From: JBBIJR01 sp037445875
GTDB taxonomy: Bacteria > CLD3 > SB21
Direction: 5' to 3'
DNA: 30,299 nt
Assembly: GCA_037445875.1 (NCBI GenBank)
Contig: JBBIJR010000041.1
Location: 1 to 30,299, forward strand
The notes beneath the pieces were generated by a model, which saw nothing but the letters and a program-made list of their open reading frames with translations, did no database searches and had not been told where the DNA came from. A program made the position numbers and the translations under genes. Below are positions 7,536 to 16,700 of the stretch, in pieces (position 1 is the stretch's first letter; every line of letters begins with the position of its first letter).

Positions 7536-10500
7536 ATCAAACCGAGTTTCTTAAGCCGGTCGTTCAACGTTGTGCGTTTGATGCCGAGCATTTCAGCCGC
7601 TTTCGATTTATTGCCTTCGGCGGCTTCAAGGACTTGTTCAAAGAACGCTTTCTCCACGGCCAGAAGCTGGGCCTCGAGTTCCTCCAGGGTTTGCGTCAGA
7701 GATTCGCTTTTTCTGCCTTTGAGGAGCACCGTCGGACGCGCGGCCGGAGGAACCACGCCCTTGACGGATCGAAGTTCCTGGGGCAGGTCGTGCCACGTTA
7801 GCCTGGACTTCTGCGCAAAAACCACCATCCGGTTCACGGTATTCTCGAGCTCGCGGATGTTGCCCTTCCACGGCAGCGCTACCAGCGCTTCCATCACATC
7901 GGCCGAGATCGATTCGATCGGTTTTCCAGATTGTTTGGAATACTTGTCGCAGAAGTACTGGACCAGCAGCGGAATGTCTTCCGTGCGCTCGCGGAGGGGG
8001 GGCAGTTGAATCGGTACGACGTCAATCCGGTAGAAGAGGTCCTCGCGAAACAGGCCGTCGCGGACCATCTCGGCCAGGTTCCGATTCGTTGCCGTTATAA
8101 CGCGCACATCGACGCGGCGGACGGCATTGTCACCCACCCTGCGGATCTCGCCTTCCTGGAGCACGCGGAGCAGACGCGACTGGAAATTGACCGACGTGTT
8201 CGTAATCTCGTCGAGAAAGATCGTGCCGCCGTCGGCCTCCTCGAACAATCCCTTCTTGTCGGTCGTCGCACCGGTGAACGCGCCCTTCTTGTAGCCGAAC
8301 AATTCGCTTTCAAGCAGGTTCTCCGGCATGGCGCCGCAATCGACCGGCACAAATTTCTGTCCCTTGCGCGGGCCGGTATAGTGGATGGCNNNNNNNNNNN
8401 NNNNNNNNNNNNNNNNNNNNNNNNNNNNNNNNNNGATCAACACGGTGGCCGTGTTGGTGGCGGCGCTTTCGATAAGGTTGAATACGCTCCGCATCGCCTT
8501 ACTGCCGCCAACGATATTGTGCCGGATGTACTTCTCCTGGACCGCAAATTTCAGGTCGATGTTCTCGCGGGCGAGGCTCTCTTTCTCGCCGTGGACGTGC
8601 TCGTACAACCGGGCGTTCTCGATCGCAATGCCGGCCAGGTTGGCGAAGCTCTCCAGGAACCGCAGCTGATGCGGTCCGAAATGGTGGGTATCAAACCGTT
8701 TGTCGAGGTACACGGCGCCAATGATGTCGCCGCGTACGCGGAGAGGTACACACATGATGGAGCGGATCTGATAGGCCACGATGCTCTTGCGTTCACGGAA
8801 CCGGTCGTCGAGGTTGGCGTCAGCCGTGACGATCGGCTGCCCGCCGCGGAAGACCTCCTCCACGATGCTCTTGCTGATGTTAGAGATGTCCGACAGCGAT
8901 TCCTGGTCCATGTTCCGCGCCACACGGATCTCCAGCGCTTCGTCGGAAGGACTGCCCAGAAGAATAAGACCGCGGTCGGCCCGGCTGTGTTCGATGGCGG
9001 CGTCCATAATCCGTTCGAACAGCGAATCGCTCGCCATGAGCGTGTTCACGTGCCCGGCGATTTCATAGAGTCGCTGGAAGGACTGGATGTCCGTCTCACG
9101 TTCTTCTTTGAACAATTGCTCATAAGCGGATTGAATGTCCTGCGTCAACGGCAGGCTTTGATAGCCCGTACGGAAATCCGATTGCTTCAGCGTGCTCTGA
9201 ACATCCGACACGATATCGTACGCTTTCTTCAACGCCTGCCGCCGTTCTGCGATGGTGCCGCCAGACTCGCTCAGCACCCGGTACTGATGGTGGTAAACCT
9301 GTTCCTTCGGATACTCGTAGCCCTGCAATTCATCGAGCATCCGTACGGCCTGCTGGGAGTGCAGAACAGCCTTGTCGATACGCTTCCTGGCCCAATGGGC
9401 CTCCGAGAGGATGAAATGCATCCGCACCTGGAGGGCGGGCTGCAGGTCCGGTGTGGCCCCCAACCGTTGCTGGAGCTGGCCGAGTTTTTCATCGGTCTCG
9501 GTTTCGGTCACGAGGAGGAAGGAGGATCTTACGCCGGCAAGGATCCAAACCAGCGCTGTGCGTACCTGCCATTCGGAGTCCGGCGTTTCATCAAAAAAGC
9601 GCGAGGCATCGGCCAGGACCTCCCTTACCTGGGTGTATTTCTTTGCGTCGAGGAATTGCTCGGCCAGGTAGATTCCATAGATTGCCCGGTATCTCGGATT
9701 GTGGGACGACGCTTCAACGGCCTTCTGCAGCAGGGGGAGGCCGCGTTCGAACAGCCCCACACGCCCCAGAATCAGAGCCAGACGAACTTCGGCGGCCGTA
9801 CGCGATGCCGTGTCCCCGTTTTCCAACGAGACTTCCAGGAGACGGTGAAATGTGTCGTAGGCCGCTTCGTAACGCTGGGTCTCGAGTTGAAGAAGGCCGG
9901 CATACTGGAAGTACTTCTGCTCCACTTTCTTATTCACCGATTGCTTCAGCGATTGCTTCACTTTTTCGTACTGCGTTGCCGCGGCCTCGTATTGCAGGCA
10001 TTTGTGGTGCGCCAGTCCCAGATTGAGGTGGGCGTTCACTTCATGATCGTGCATGCCGTGTTCCGCGGCCAGGCGAGCCGTCTCTTCGAAGGCTTTTATC
10101 GCGGAAGGAAAGTCTCCACGAGAACCGTACACCGTTCCCAGGCTGTTGGTGATTTCCACCAGGAGCTGCGCGTTGTCCGCTTCGGCGGCGATCTGTCTGG
10201 CCTGTTCGAAATGGCGCAGCGCATCGTCCAGCTGCCCGCGGCTGTACTCGATTTTTCCAGCCTGGCGGTACAACGGACCGATGCCGTGTCCGTTAGCCTG
10301 CCGCCGGGACCATTCGATGGCCTGCTCACAAGTGCGGATGGCCTCGTCGTACGAGGACACACGTTCGTAGTAATTCGCCAGTCGAAGCAGAGCGTCCACG
10401 CGGCGTGCCTTGTCGGGCAGATCAGCGGTGAGCGACAGCATCTCATCGATCGTGGCTTTTTGCCGGTCGCGCTTTCCGAGCCGGTCCCAGAGTCCTTCCA

Positions 10501-12640
10501 CGGAAAACAGGACGTCGATCAACGTCGACGGATCGCTCCCGCCGCGGAGGATCTGTGCCGCCTGGTCGTAGTGGACGATGGCGTCGAGGTCGAGGAGAGC
10601 GGCGCGTTCCTGGTCCGCCAGGGCAAGGAGATGCCGTAGAGCCCGTTCGGGTTGTGTGCTGCGGTAACCGTGGTAGGCAAGCAAGTCGGTCCGGTCCGGT
10701 CTATCCCGCAAATAATGGTCGGCGAGCCTTGTATGGATTTCCGCGAGCGTTGCCGCGGGGAGTTCTTTGAGGAGCGTCTCACGCAGGTACTGGCTGGCGA
10801 ACCGCCATCGCTCGTCGGCTGCGGTCAGCAGACCTTCGCGCCACCATTTTCGAACCCGGTCCCTCCCCGCGTCGGGAGCGGCGAGACGGAGTTCCTCCAT
10901 GGTAAATTCGCCCGGCAAGACCGCTGCGCAAGACAGCATCGATCTCTCCGCTGCGGACAGTCCGCTCAATTGTCTCGCCAGAAAATCGGAAATCGAGACG
11001 GGCAGCGGGACTTGTTTTTCGCGGGACCAACGCCACTCGTCCCTTGCGAGGGTGAGCGCACCGCCCGTCATGGCCGTCAGAACGGCCTGTTCTATCAGAA
11101 AAGCATTGCCCCGCGTGGCCTCGAATATGCGATGGGCCGCATCCTCCGGCACATCCTTCGCAAAAAGCAGAGCGCCGATGAACCGGGCGGTCGTCTCGCG
11201 GTCAAACGGGTCCACGGTGAGGTAACGCGACGATTCCAGAGTCGGGAACGATGCCGCGAGACTCGATCGGGAAGTCACGACCACCAGGCAACCCCCCGTC
11301 GATCGGAGCAAGAGGCGCCGGAAAATCCGGACGAGAAAATCACGTTCCACAGGAGCCAGTGCATCGAAATCGTCCAACAGCAGGATGACCGTTCCGCCGA
11401 GGGCCTCGACGGCGAATTCCGAGAGTACGGACGGCCAGTCGGTGTCGCCCGCGGCGGGCGGCGCTGACCGAGCGCCCGTGATCCACTCCACGGAGGGCCG
11501 GTGTTTGTCGGACGTCCGCGCGGGACCTTCGTAGTACGCGTATCTCAGCAGCGTGCGGAGGTTCTCGAGCGGAGCGAGGTTGGGCTGGGCGGTCATCGAA
11601 ATCACGGAACGTCCGGCGACCTGATGCTCCAGGCGGACCGTTTCCAGCAGGCGGGATTTCCCCGCGCCGTCATCGCCGATCAAGTTGACCAGGCTCAGCC
11701 CGGCGGCGCGCGTGACGCCGTACGCAGCTTCTTCGACGGCACGGACGATCTCTTCGCGGTCAAACAACCTTCGATGGGTGTAAGCGTCAACCCCACGCGC
11801 CGTCAGACCGTCCGGAGACGCTCGCTCCAGATCCCGGCGAATCTCACCGACGTTCTGATAGCGATAGTCCGGTCTTTTCTCCAGTAATTTGAGAACGATC
11901 CTCTTCAGCGGTTCGTCCACAAACGGCCACCGGGAGGGGACCTCCGTAATCGGTTTTTCCAGATGGTTGACGACTACGTTGACGACGTTGGGATCGTCGA
12001 ACGGGTTCGTTCCGCACATCCACTCGTACAGGGTGACGCCGAGGGCATAGAGATCCGACCGGTTGTCGAAAGCTTCTTTGCGGAGAACTTCCGGCGCCGT
12101 ATAGTGAATCGTGCCCTGCTGATCGACGTTCAGATCTTTGCCCGTACCATAGAGCGACGACAAACCAAAGTCGATGAGGTGGACAACAGGCCCGGTGGAG
12201 GCGTCGGTCTCGATCAGCACGTTGTCCGGTTTGATGTCGCGGTGCGCCCGGTGTTGGCGTTCCAGATACTCGAGTACGGAGAGGAGTTCGTGAAGGGTGG
12301 ATAGGAACAAGCCGGCATCTGCCGGCAAGGCTTCGCGAATAATGTTGCCCAGCGTTCGGCCCGGTACGGGTTCCATAGTAAAAAAGGTTCTCTCCGGGCG
12401 TACGAAGAGGTCGTAGGCGGCGGGAATACAGGGATGACGCAGTTCGTAGAGGCAGCGGAATTCGTCGATGAACCGCGGGCGGTGGTCGGCCGTGTCGAGA
12501 CCGTACTCCTTAAGAATAACGGTCCTCCCGGCGGCGCGGTCCCAGGCGCGGTACACCGAACCCATACCGCCTTCGCCGACGAGCTCGCGAACCTCATACC
12601 GCGGATGGATGTCCGGCCATGTGTCTGTTTTTTTCGGCAT
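7532..12640 (-). CDS. Ser/Thr protein kinase - AAA16 - TPR - GAF - sigma54 AAA+ - Fis HTH regulator
   Basis: This is a 1,702-residue multidomain regulator. Residues 1-270 are a Hanks-type kinase: GEGGMGSVY (22-30), K44, HRDIKPDN (133-140), DFG (157-159) and APE (182-184), all intact. Residues of about 285-560 form an AAA16/STAND-like NTPase with Walker A GDDGAGKS (322-329) and LLLDD (420-424). Residues of about 640-1140 are helical TPR-like repeats. A GAF domain spans about 1205-1360. The sigma54-contacting AAA+ domain follows from about 1375, with GAFTGA (1453-1458), Walker B TIFLDE (1473-1478) and downstream RIDVVPIQLPPLRER. A Fis-type helix-turn-helix (AAEMLGIKRTTLNDRLKKLG) closes the protein. 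The first part resembles PknK/HstK-type proteins, but the output is a sigma54 activator. There is no receiver domain. Fifteen codons over the sigma54 Walker A are N. It lies between the YihY-like and AAA+ genes in one operon. Confidence 0.93.
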   Translation of the reverse strand: MPKKTDTWPDIHPRYEVRELVGEGGMGSVYRAWDRAAGRTVILKEYGLDTADHRPRFIDEFRCLYELRHPCIPAAYDLFVRPERTFFTMEPVPGRTLGNIIREALPADAGLFLSTLHELLSVLEYLERQHRAHRDIKPDNVLIETDASTGPVVHLIDFGLSSLYGTGKDLNVDQQGTIHYTAPEVLRKEAFDNRSDLYALGVTLYEWMCGTNPFDDPNVVNVVVNHLEKPITEVPSRWPFVDEPLKRIVLKLLEKRPDYRYQNVGEIRRDLERASPDGLTARGVDAYTHRRLFDREEIVRAVEEAAYGVTRAAGLSLVNLIGDDGAGKSRLLETVRLEHQVAGRSVISMTAQPNLAPLENLRTLLRYAYYEGPARTSDKHRPSVEWITGARSAPPAAGDTDWPSVLSEFAVEALGGTVILLLDDFDALAPVERDFLVRIFRRLLLRSTGGCLVVVTSRSSLAASFPTLESSRYLTVDPFDRETTARFIGALLFAKDVPEDAAHRIFEATRGNAFLIEQAVLTAMTGGALTLARDEWRWSREKQVPLPVSISDFLARQLSGLSAAERSMLSCAAVLPGEFTMEELRLAAPDAGRDRVRKWWREGLLTAADERWRFASQYLRETLLKELPAATLAEIHTRLADHYLRDRPDRTDLLAYHGYRSTQPERALRHLLALADQERAALLDLDAIVHYDQAAQILRGGSDPSTLIDVLFSVEGLWDRLGKRDRQKATIDEMLSLTADLPDKARRVDALLRLANYYERVSSYDEAIRTCEQAIEWSRRQANGHGIGPLYRQAGKIEYSRGQLDDALRHFEQARQIAAEADNAQLLVEITNSLGTVYGSRGDFPSAIKAFEETARLAAEHGMHDHEVNAHLNLGLAHHKCLQYEAAATQYEKVKQSLKQSVNKKVEQKYFQYAGLLQLETQRYEAAYDTFHRLLEVSLENGDTASRTAAEVRLALILGRVGLFERGLPLLQKAVEASSHNPRYRAIYGIYLAEQFLDAKKYTQVREVLADASRFFDETPDSEWQVRTALVWILAGVRSSFLLVTETETDEKLGQLQQRLGATPDLQPALQVRMHFILSEAHWARKRIDKAVLHSQQAVRMLDELQGYEYPKEQVYHHQYRVLSESGGTIAERRQALKKAYDIVSDVQSTLKQSDFRTGYQSLPLTQDIQSAYEQLFKEERETDIQSFQRLYEIAGHVNTLMASDSLFERIMDAAIEHSRADRGLILLGSPSDEALEIRVARNMDQESLSDISNISKSIVEEVFRGGQPIVTADANLDDRFRERKSIVAYQIRSIMCVPLRVRGDIIGAVYLDKRFDTHHFGPHQLRFLESFANLAGIAIENARLYEHVHGEKESLARENIDLKFAVQEKYIRHNIVGGSKAMRSVFNLIESAATNTATVLIXXXXXXXXXXXXXXXAIHYTGPRKGQKFVPVDCGAMPENLLESELFGYKKGAFTGATTDKKGLFEEADGGTIFLDEITNTSVNFQSRLLRVLQEGEIRRVGDNAVRRVDVRVITATNRNLAEMVRDGLFREDLFYRIDVVPIQLPPLRERTEDIPLLVQYFCDKYSKQSGKPIESISADVMEALVALPWKGNIRELENTVNRMVVFAQKSRLTWHDLPQELRSVKGVVPPAARPTVLLKGRKSESLTQTLEELEAQLLAVEKAFFEQVLEAAEGNKSKAAEMLGIKRTTLNDRLKKLGLM
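8390..8434. other. Assembly gap (45 N) hiding the sigma54-domain Walker A
   Basis: Exactly 45 undetermined bases keep the reading frame open as 15 unknown codons (residues 1403-1417), flanked by TATVLI and AIHYTGPRKG. In sigma54 activators the piece between such flanks is normally 13 residues containing GESGTGKE. The gap length is therefore probably an estimate about 6 bases too long, or there is a 2-residue insertion. Confidence 0.95.
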
Positions 12641-12645
12641 GGAGG

Positions 12646-13620
12646 CTAGCGGAGCTCCTCGACGGTGAGCTGCATTTCGCGGATACTCTCGATCTTCGTG
12701 TTGGCGATCTCGGTAACCTCCGCCCCGATAAGAAGGATGATCGAAGCGAGATAGATACTGAAGATCGTGATCACGATGCCGGCGACCGAACCGTAAAACG
12801 CATCGTACCGGCCGAAGTTCTTCACATAGTAGGCAAAGCCGTAGATCGTCGCCTCCAACAGCAGGCCTGCCACGACGGCACCGAGCAGGGCGGCACGGTT
12901 GTAGATCTGCGTCTTGGGCAGGATCTTATACATGATGAAGAACATGATCACAGTCAGCAGGTACGGAAGGACGCTGGTCGCAACGTTCCACACACCCGGC
13001 AGGTCCGCAAAATCTACTCCGAACGCCGTCGAACCCTTCTGTTTGAGGGTCTGGAGGATCGCCGTTACCATGTTGGACGTCATGAACAGCGAGCCGGTGA
13101 TCAGTACCATGCCCATTTCCACGAGCCGACTGACAAAATAGTTTCGACCCTTCACACCAAAAATCGTGGTCATCGCGTCCTCGATCGCCGCAAAAGCCCC
13201 GCTGCTGGTCCACAGGAGAGCCCCGATGCTGATCAAGCCCACCCAGCCGCGGTTTTCCATCAGGGTCTTGACGTTCCGAATGAGATTGCTCCGGTCGATG
13301 ATGTCGATGATGAACATGCGTGCGCTTTCCGGAACGCGTTCGACCACATAATCCATAATGAACCGTTCCGCCTCTTCGGGAGACTGCACGAACGACGAGA
13401 TCAGCGAGATGACGATGAACAGGAGCGGAATAACGGACAGGAGGAAGAAAAAGGATATAGCCGCGGCGTTTGTGGTCAGTTTGTGCCGGTCGAAGATTCG
13501 CCGCTGCACGGTGGTTATATAGTAGTACACCGGCGAGCGGGCGATCCAGCCTGTAAGGCGGATCCACCACACGACGACACGACGAAACCGTTTGAGGAGA
13601 CTGATGGAAGAACGTTTCAT
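12646..13620 (-). CDS. YihY/BrkB family inner-membrane protein
   Basis: The product, 324 residues from the ATG at 13620, has the family features: an N-terminal cytoplasmic helix, AAAISFFFLLSVIPLLFIVI as the first membrane segment, then further hydrophobic segments (about six in all), including LPYLLTVIMFFIMYKILP and AALLGAVVAGLLLEATIYG. A short charged tail ends the protein. An in-frame TTG at 13680 would give 344 residues. I prefer 13620 because a sigma70-like promoter (13649-13677) overlaps the longer version. Members were once called ribonuclease BN, wrongly, and the true function is unsettled. It is the first gene of the operon: its stop is 5 bases before the kinase/sigma54 regulator. Confidence 0.88.
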   Translation of the reverse strand: MKRSSISLLKRFRRVVVWWIRLTGWIARSPVYYYITTVQRRIFDRHKLTTNAAAISFFFLLSVIPLLFIVISLISSFVQSPEEAERFIMDYVVERVPESARMFIIDIIDRSNLIRNVKTLMENRGWVGLISIGALLWTSSGAFAAIEDAMTTIFGVKGRNYFVSRLVEMGMVLITGSLFMTSNMVTAILQTLKQKGSTAFGVDFADLPGVWNVATSVLPYLLTVIMFFIMYKILPKTQIYNRAALLGAVVAGLLLEATIYGFAYYVKNFGRYDAFYGSVAGIVITIFSIYLASIILLIGAEVTEIANTKIESIREMQLTVEELR

Positions 13621-13648
13621 GGTCTCGAAGGGAGCATACGCTGAACGC

Positions 13649-13677
13649 AATGTAGTCACATCGAGTATGCTTTTCAA
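13649..13677 (-). promoter_or_regulatory. Candidate sigma70-type promoter of the yihY-like/kinase/AAA+ operon
   Basis: On the minus strand TTGAAA (13677-13672, 5/6) and TACATT (13654-13649, 4/6) are separated by 17 bases. The inferred start site lies about 20 bases upstream of the ATG at 13620. This is the best promoter match found for the operon. Confidence 0.45.
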
Positions 13678-13709
13678 CAACCAAGAAGGCCGGTACCAAG
13701 AAAGGTTAT

Positions 13710-13738
13710 TTGCAAAACATCGGTCCTTTTAGTAGATT
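13710..13738 (+). promoter_or_regulatory. Candidate sigma70-type promoter of the first sensor kinase
   Basis: TTGCAA (13710-13715) and TAGATT (13733-13738) lie 17 bases apart, about 35 bases upstream of the ATG at 13773. The same -10 variant at the same spacing (TTGTAA-17-TAGATT) occurs before the seven-heme cytochrome gene. Each element is only 4/6. Confidence 0.38.
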
Positions 13739-13772
13739 AGCTCCAGATTTCATCCACCGATGATCGCTCTTC

Positions 13773-16700
13773 ATGCATTACCATCCGTCTTGCTGTCGCC
13801 GTCCGAAGACCTCCTTTGACGACGGGGGACAACTCCCTGCAACGGGCCTCATGTCGATATGCGGCTTCCTCTTCCTGGCGATGGTCGTCGGGTTCCTTCC
13901 CTGGTCCGTGCGTCCGGCGTCGGGCCAGGAGAAGAAATACAGGTTCGAACGCCTGTCCGTCGAGCACGGTTTGTCGCACAGCATCGTCTATTCGATCGTC
14001 CAGGACAAAGTCGGGTTCTTGTGGTTTGCCACGCAGCACGGATTGAACCGCTACAACGGCTACGAATTCGCCGTTTTCAGAAGCGACCCGGCCGATTCGG
14101 GAACGGTATCCAGTGACGATATCAGCTTGGTTTACGAAGACCACGAAGGGAAATTCTGGCTGGCGACATGGGGAGGCGGCCTGAACCTGTTCGATCCTCA
14201 CACCGAACGATTCACGCGCTTCCGGCACCGTCCCGGCGACAGCACTTCCATATGCGACAACCGCATCCAGGCCATCCAGGAAGATCGTTCGGGCAATCTG
14301 TGGATCGGCACGATGAACGGTTTGAGCCGGTTCGACCGATCGACCCGAACCTTCCGGAACTACTACCACGTTCCGGGCGATCCGAACAGCCTAAGCCACA
14401 ACCGTGTGTGGTCTTTGCTCGAGGATGCTACGGGCCGGTTGTGGGTGGGCACCAATAAGGGCCTGGGCTATTACGATGCGCACAGTCGCCGATTTGAGCG
14501 CTACGCCCCCGGAGAGGCGACAGGAAGTCAGGATGACATCGTACGGTCGTTGTATCAGGACCGGCAGCGAGAAATCTGGATCGGAAAACAAGACGGGCTG
14601 CAACGGCTGGCGGCGGACCGTCGTACACGGTCGGCGTACCGTCACCGCCCCGATGACCCCACGAGCATGAGCGGCAACATCGTCAACTGCATCTATGAGG
14701 ACCGGTTTGGTTCCATCTGGGTGGGTACGAACGGCAGCGGTCTTAATGAGTTCAACCGCCGGACCGGGAGTTTTCGCCGTTTCCGGAACGATCCCCACAA
14801 TCCGACCACCATCAGTGCAGACGACATTCGGGCCGTCTACGAGGACCGTGCCGGCACGCTGTGGATCGCCACGCGAGGGGGAGGACTCAATAAACTGACC
14901 CGCAACGCCGAAAAGATCACGCATTTCTTTCATGATGATAGCGATCCCCGCACCATCAGCAGCAATGCGATCCGGTCCGTGCGCCTCGATTCCCGGAACC
15001 GGTTGTGGATCGGCACCGACGGGGAAGGCTTGAATGCCTGGTCGGAGCCGGAGGGGCGCATGGTACATTACCGAAGCGACCGCACGCGCCCGGGCAGCCT
15101 GACCAACGACTATATCTACTGTATCGTGGAAAGCCGCGACGGAGGGATGTGGATAGGGACGCGTGAGGGTCTCAACCGGTGGGATCCCGTTAGCGGCCGA
15201 TTTACCCTCTTTTCCCGGCGGCCGCTGGATCCGGTGCAGCCAGCGCACGACCGCATCACGGCACTGCACGAGGATCCCCGGGGACGCCTGTGGATCGGCA
15301 CGTACGGCGGCGGTCTGGACATGTGGGATCCGACCGCCGAGCGGTTGGTCCACTACCATCCCGGCGAGACGGCGATGTACGGCTGGATCGGCGCCATTCT
15401 CACTTCCAGGGACGGAACGTTGTGGGTAGGTACGCAGGGCGGCGGGCTGTACCGGAAGACCAGGGACAGGGATGACTTCGTCATCTATCGCGCCGATCCG
15501 TACGCGCCCTCGAGCCTGAGCCACAACACCGTCAACGCGTTGTATGAAGATTCCTCAGGTGTCTTGTGGATCGCCACGGAAGGCGGAGGCCTGAACGCCA
15601 TGAATCCGGCGGCGGGTACATTTACACGGTTTACCGAGCGGGACGGTCTTGCTCACGACGTCGTGTACGGCATTCTCCCGGACCGCCGGGGTCATCTCTG
15701 GCTCAGCACCAACAACGGACTGTCCAAGTTCTCAGTGGCGACGCGCACCTGCGTCAACTACTACGACAACGACGGATTTCAGGGCAACGTCTACAATCCC
15801 AACGCCTACGCGGCGGGTGCCGAGGGGGCGATGTATTTCGGCGGGATCAACGGACTCAATTTGTTCCATCCCGACGATCTTCAATCCAACGAATACACGC
15901 CGCCGGTCGTGTTGACGACCTTCAAGCGATTTGACAAACCGGTGCCGTTCGGCTTTGCCACGTCGGACGTGCGAGAACTCGATCTTTCTTACCGGGACTA
16001 CTACATCGCATTCGAATTTGCCGCGCTGGATTTCGTGCATCCCGCGAAGAACCAGTACGCGTACATGCTGGAGGGATTCGACGCCGACTGGATCTATTGC
16101 GGCTCCCGGCGCTTTGCCAGCTACACTAACCTGGAGGGCGGCGACTACGTTTTCCGGGTGCGCGGTTCCAACAACGATCTGAAATGGAACGAGGCCGGAT
16201 TTGCCATCCGCATCCATGTGGAACCGCCCTGGTGGGGCACATGGTGGTTTCGGATCGGCAGCGTCCTGACGGTCGTGCTGGGCGTGTACGCCGGGATCCG
16301 GCGCCGCATCGGGGCCATCGAGGCGCACCGGCGGGAGTTGGAAAGCGAAGTGCAGCAGCGTACGCATGAGTTGAAAGAGCAGCGAGACGAGTTGGAAAAG
16401 ACGTTGCGCCATCTGCGTGAGACGCAGGCCCACCTGCTCCAGACCGAAAAGATGGCTTCGATCGGCCATCTGACGGCCGGCATGGCCCACGAAATCAACA
16501 ATCCGCTGTCCTTCATCGACGGCAATCTGAATCACCTCGAGACGTACCTGCGGGACATCACGCGGATGATCGAAGATTCGGAGACCGTGTTGCGGTCGGC
16601 CGACACCGGCTTGAAAGAGAAGATCGACGCGCTCCGGGCGATCCGAAGCCGGTACGACTATGAGTACATCGTGGACGACATCACCAAGACCATCCAGTCG

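Noticed and set aside
7931..10639. A 902-codon open frame on the plus strand opposite the kinase/sigma54 regulator.
   Set aside because: It is a shadow of the real minus-strand gene, shows no recognisable domain, and spans the N gap.
13698..13726. Possible sigma54 promoter on the minus strand upstream of the yihY-like gene (GGACCGATGTTTTGC).
   Set aside because: GG and GC are 11 bases apart instead of the strict 10, and the -24 element is poor; a 17-spaced sigma70-like pair fits better.
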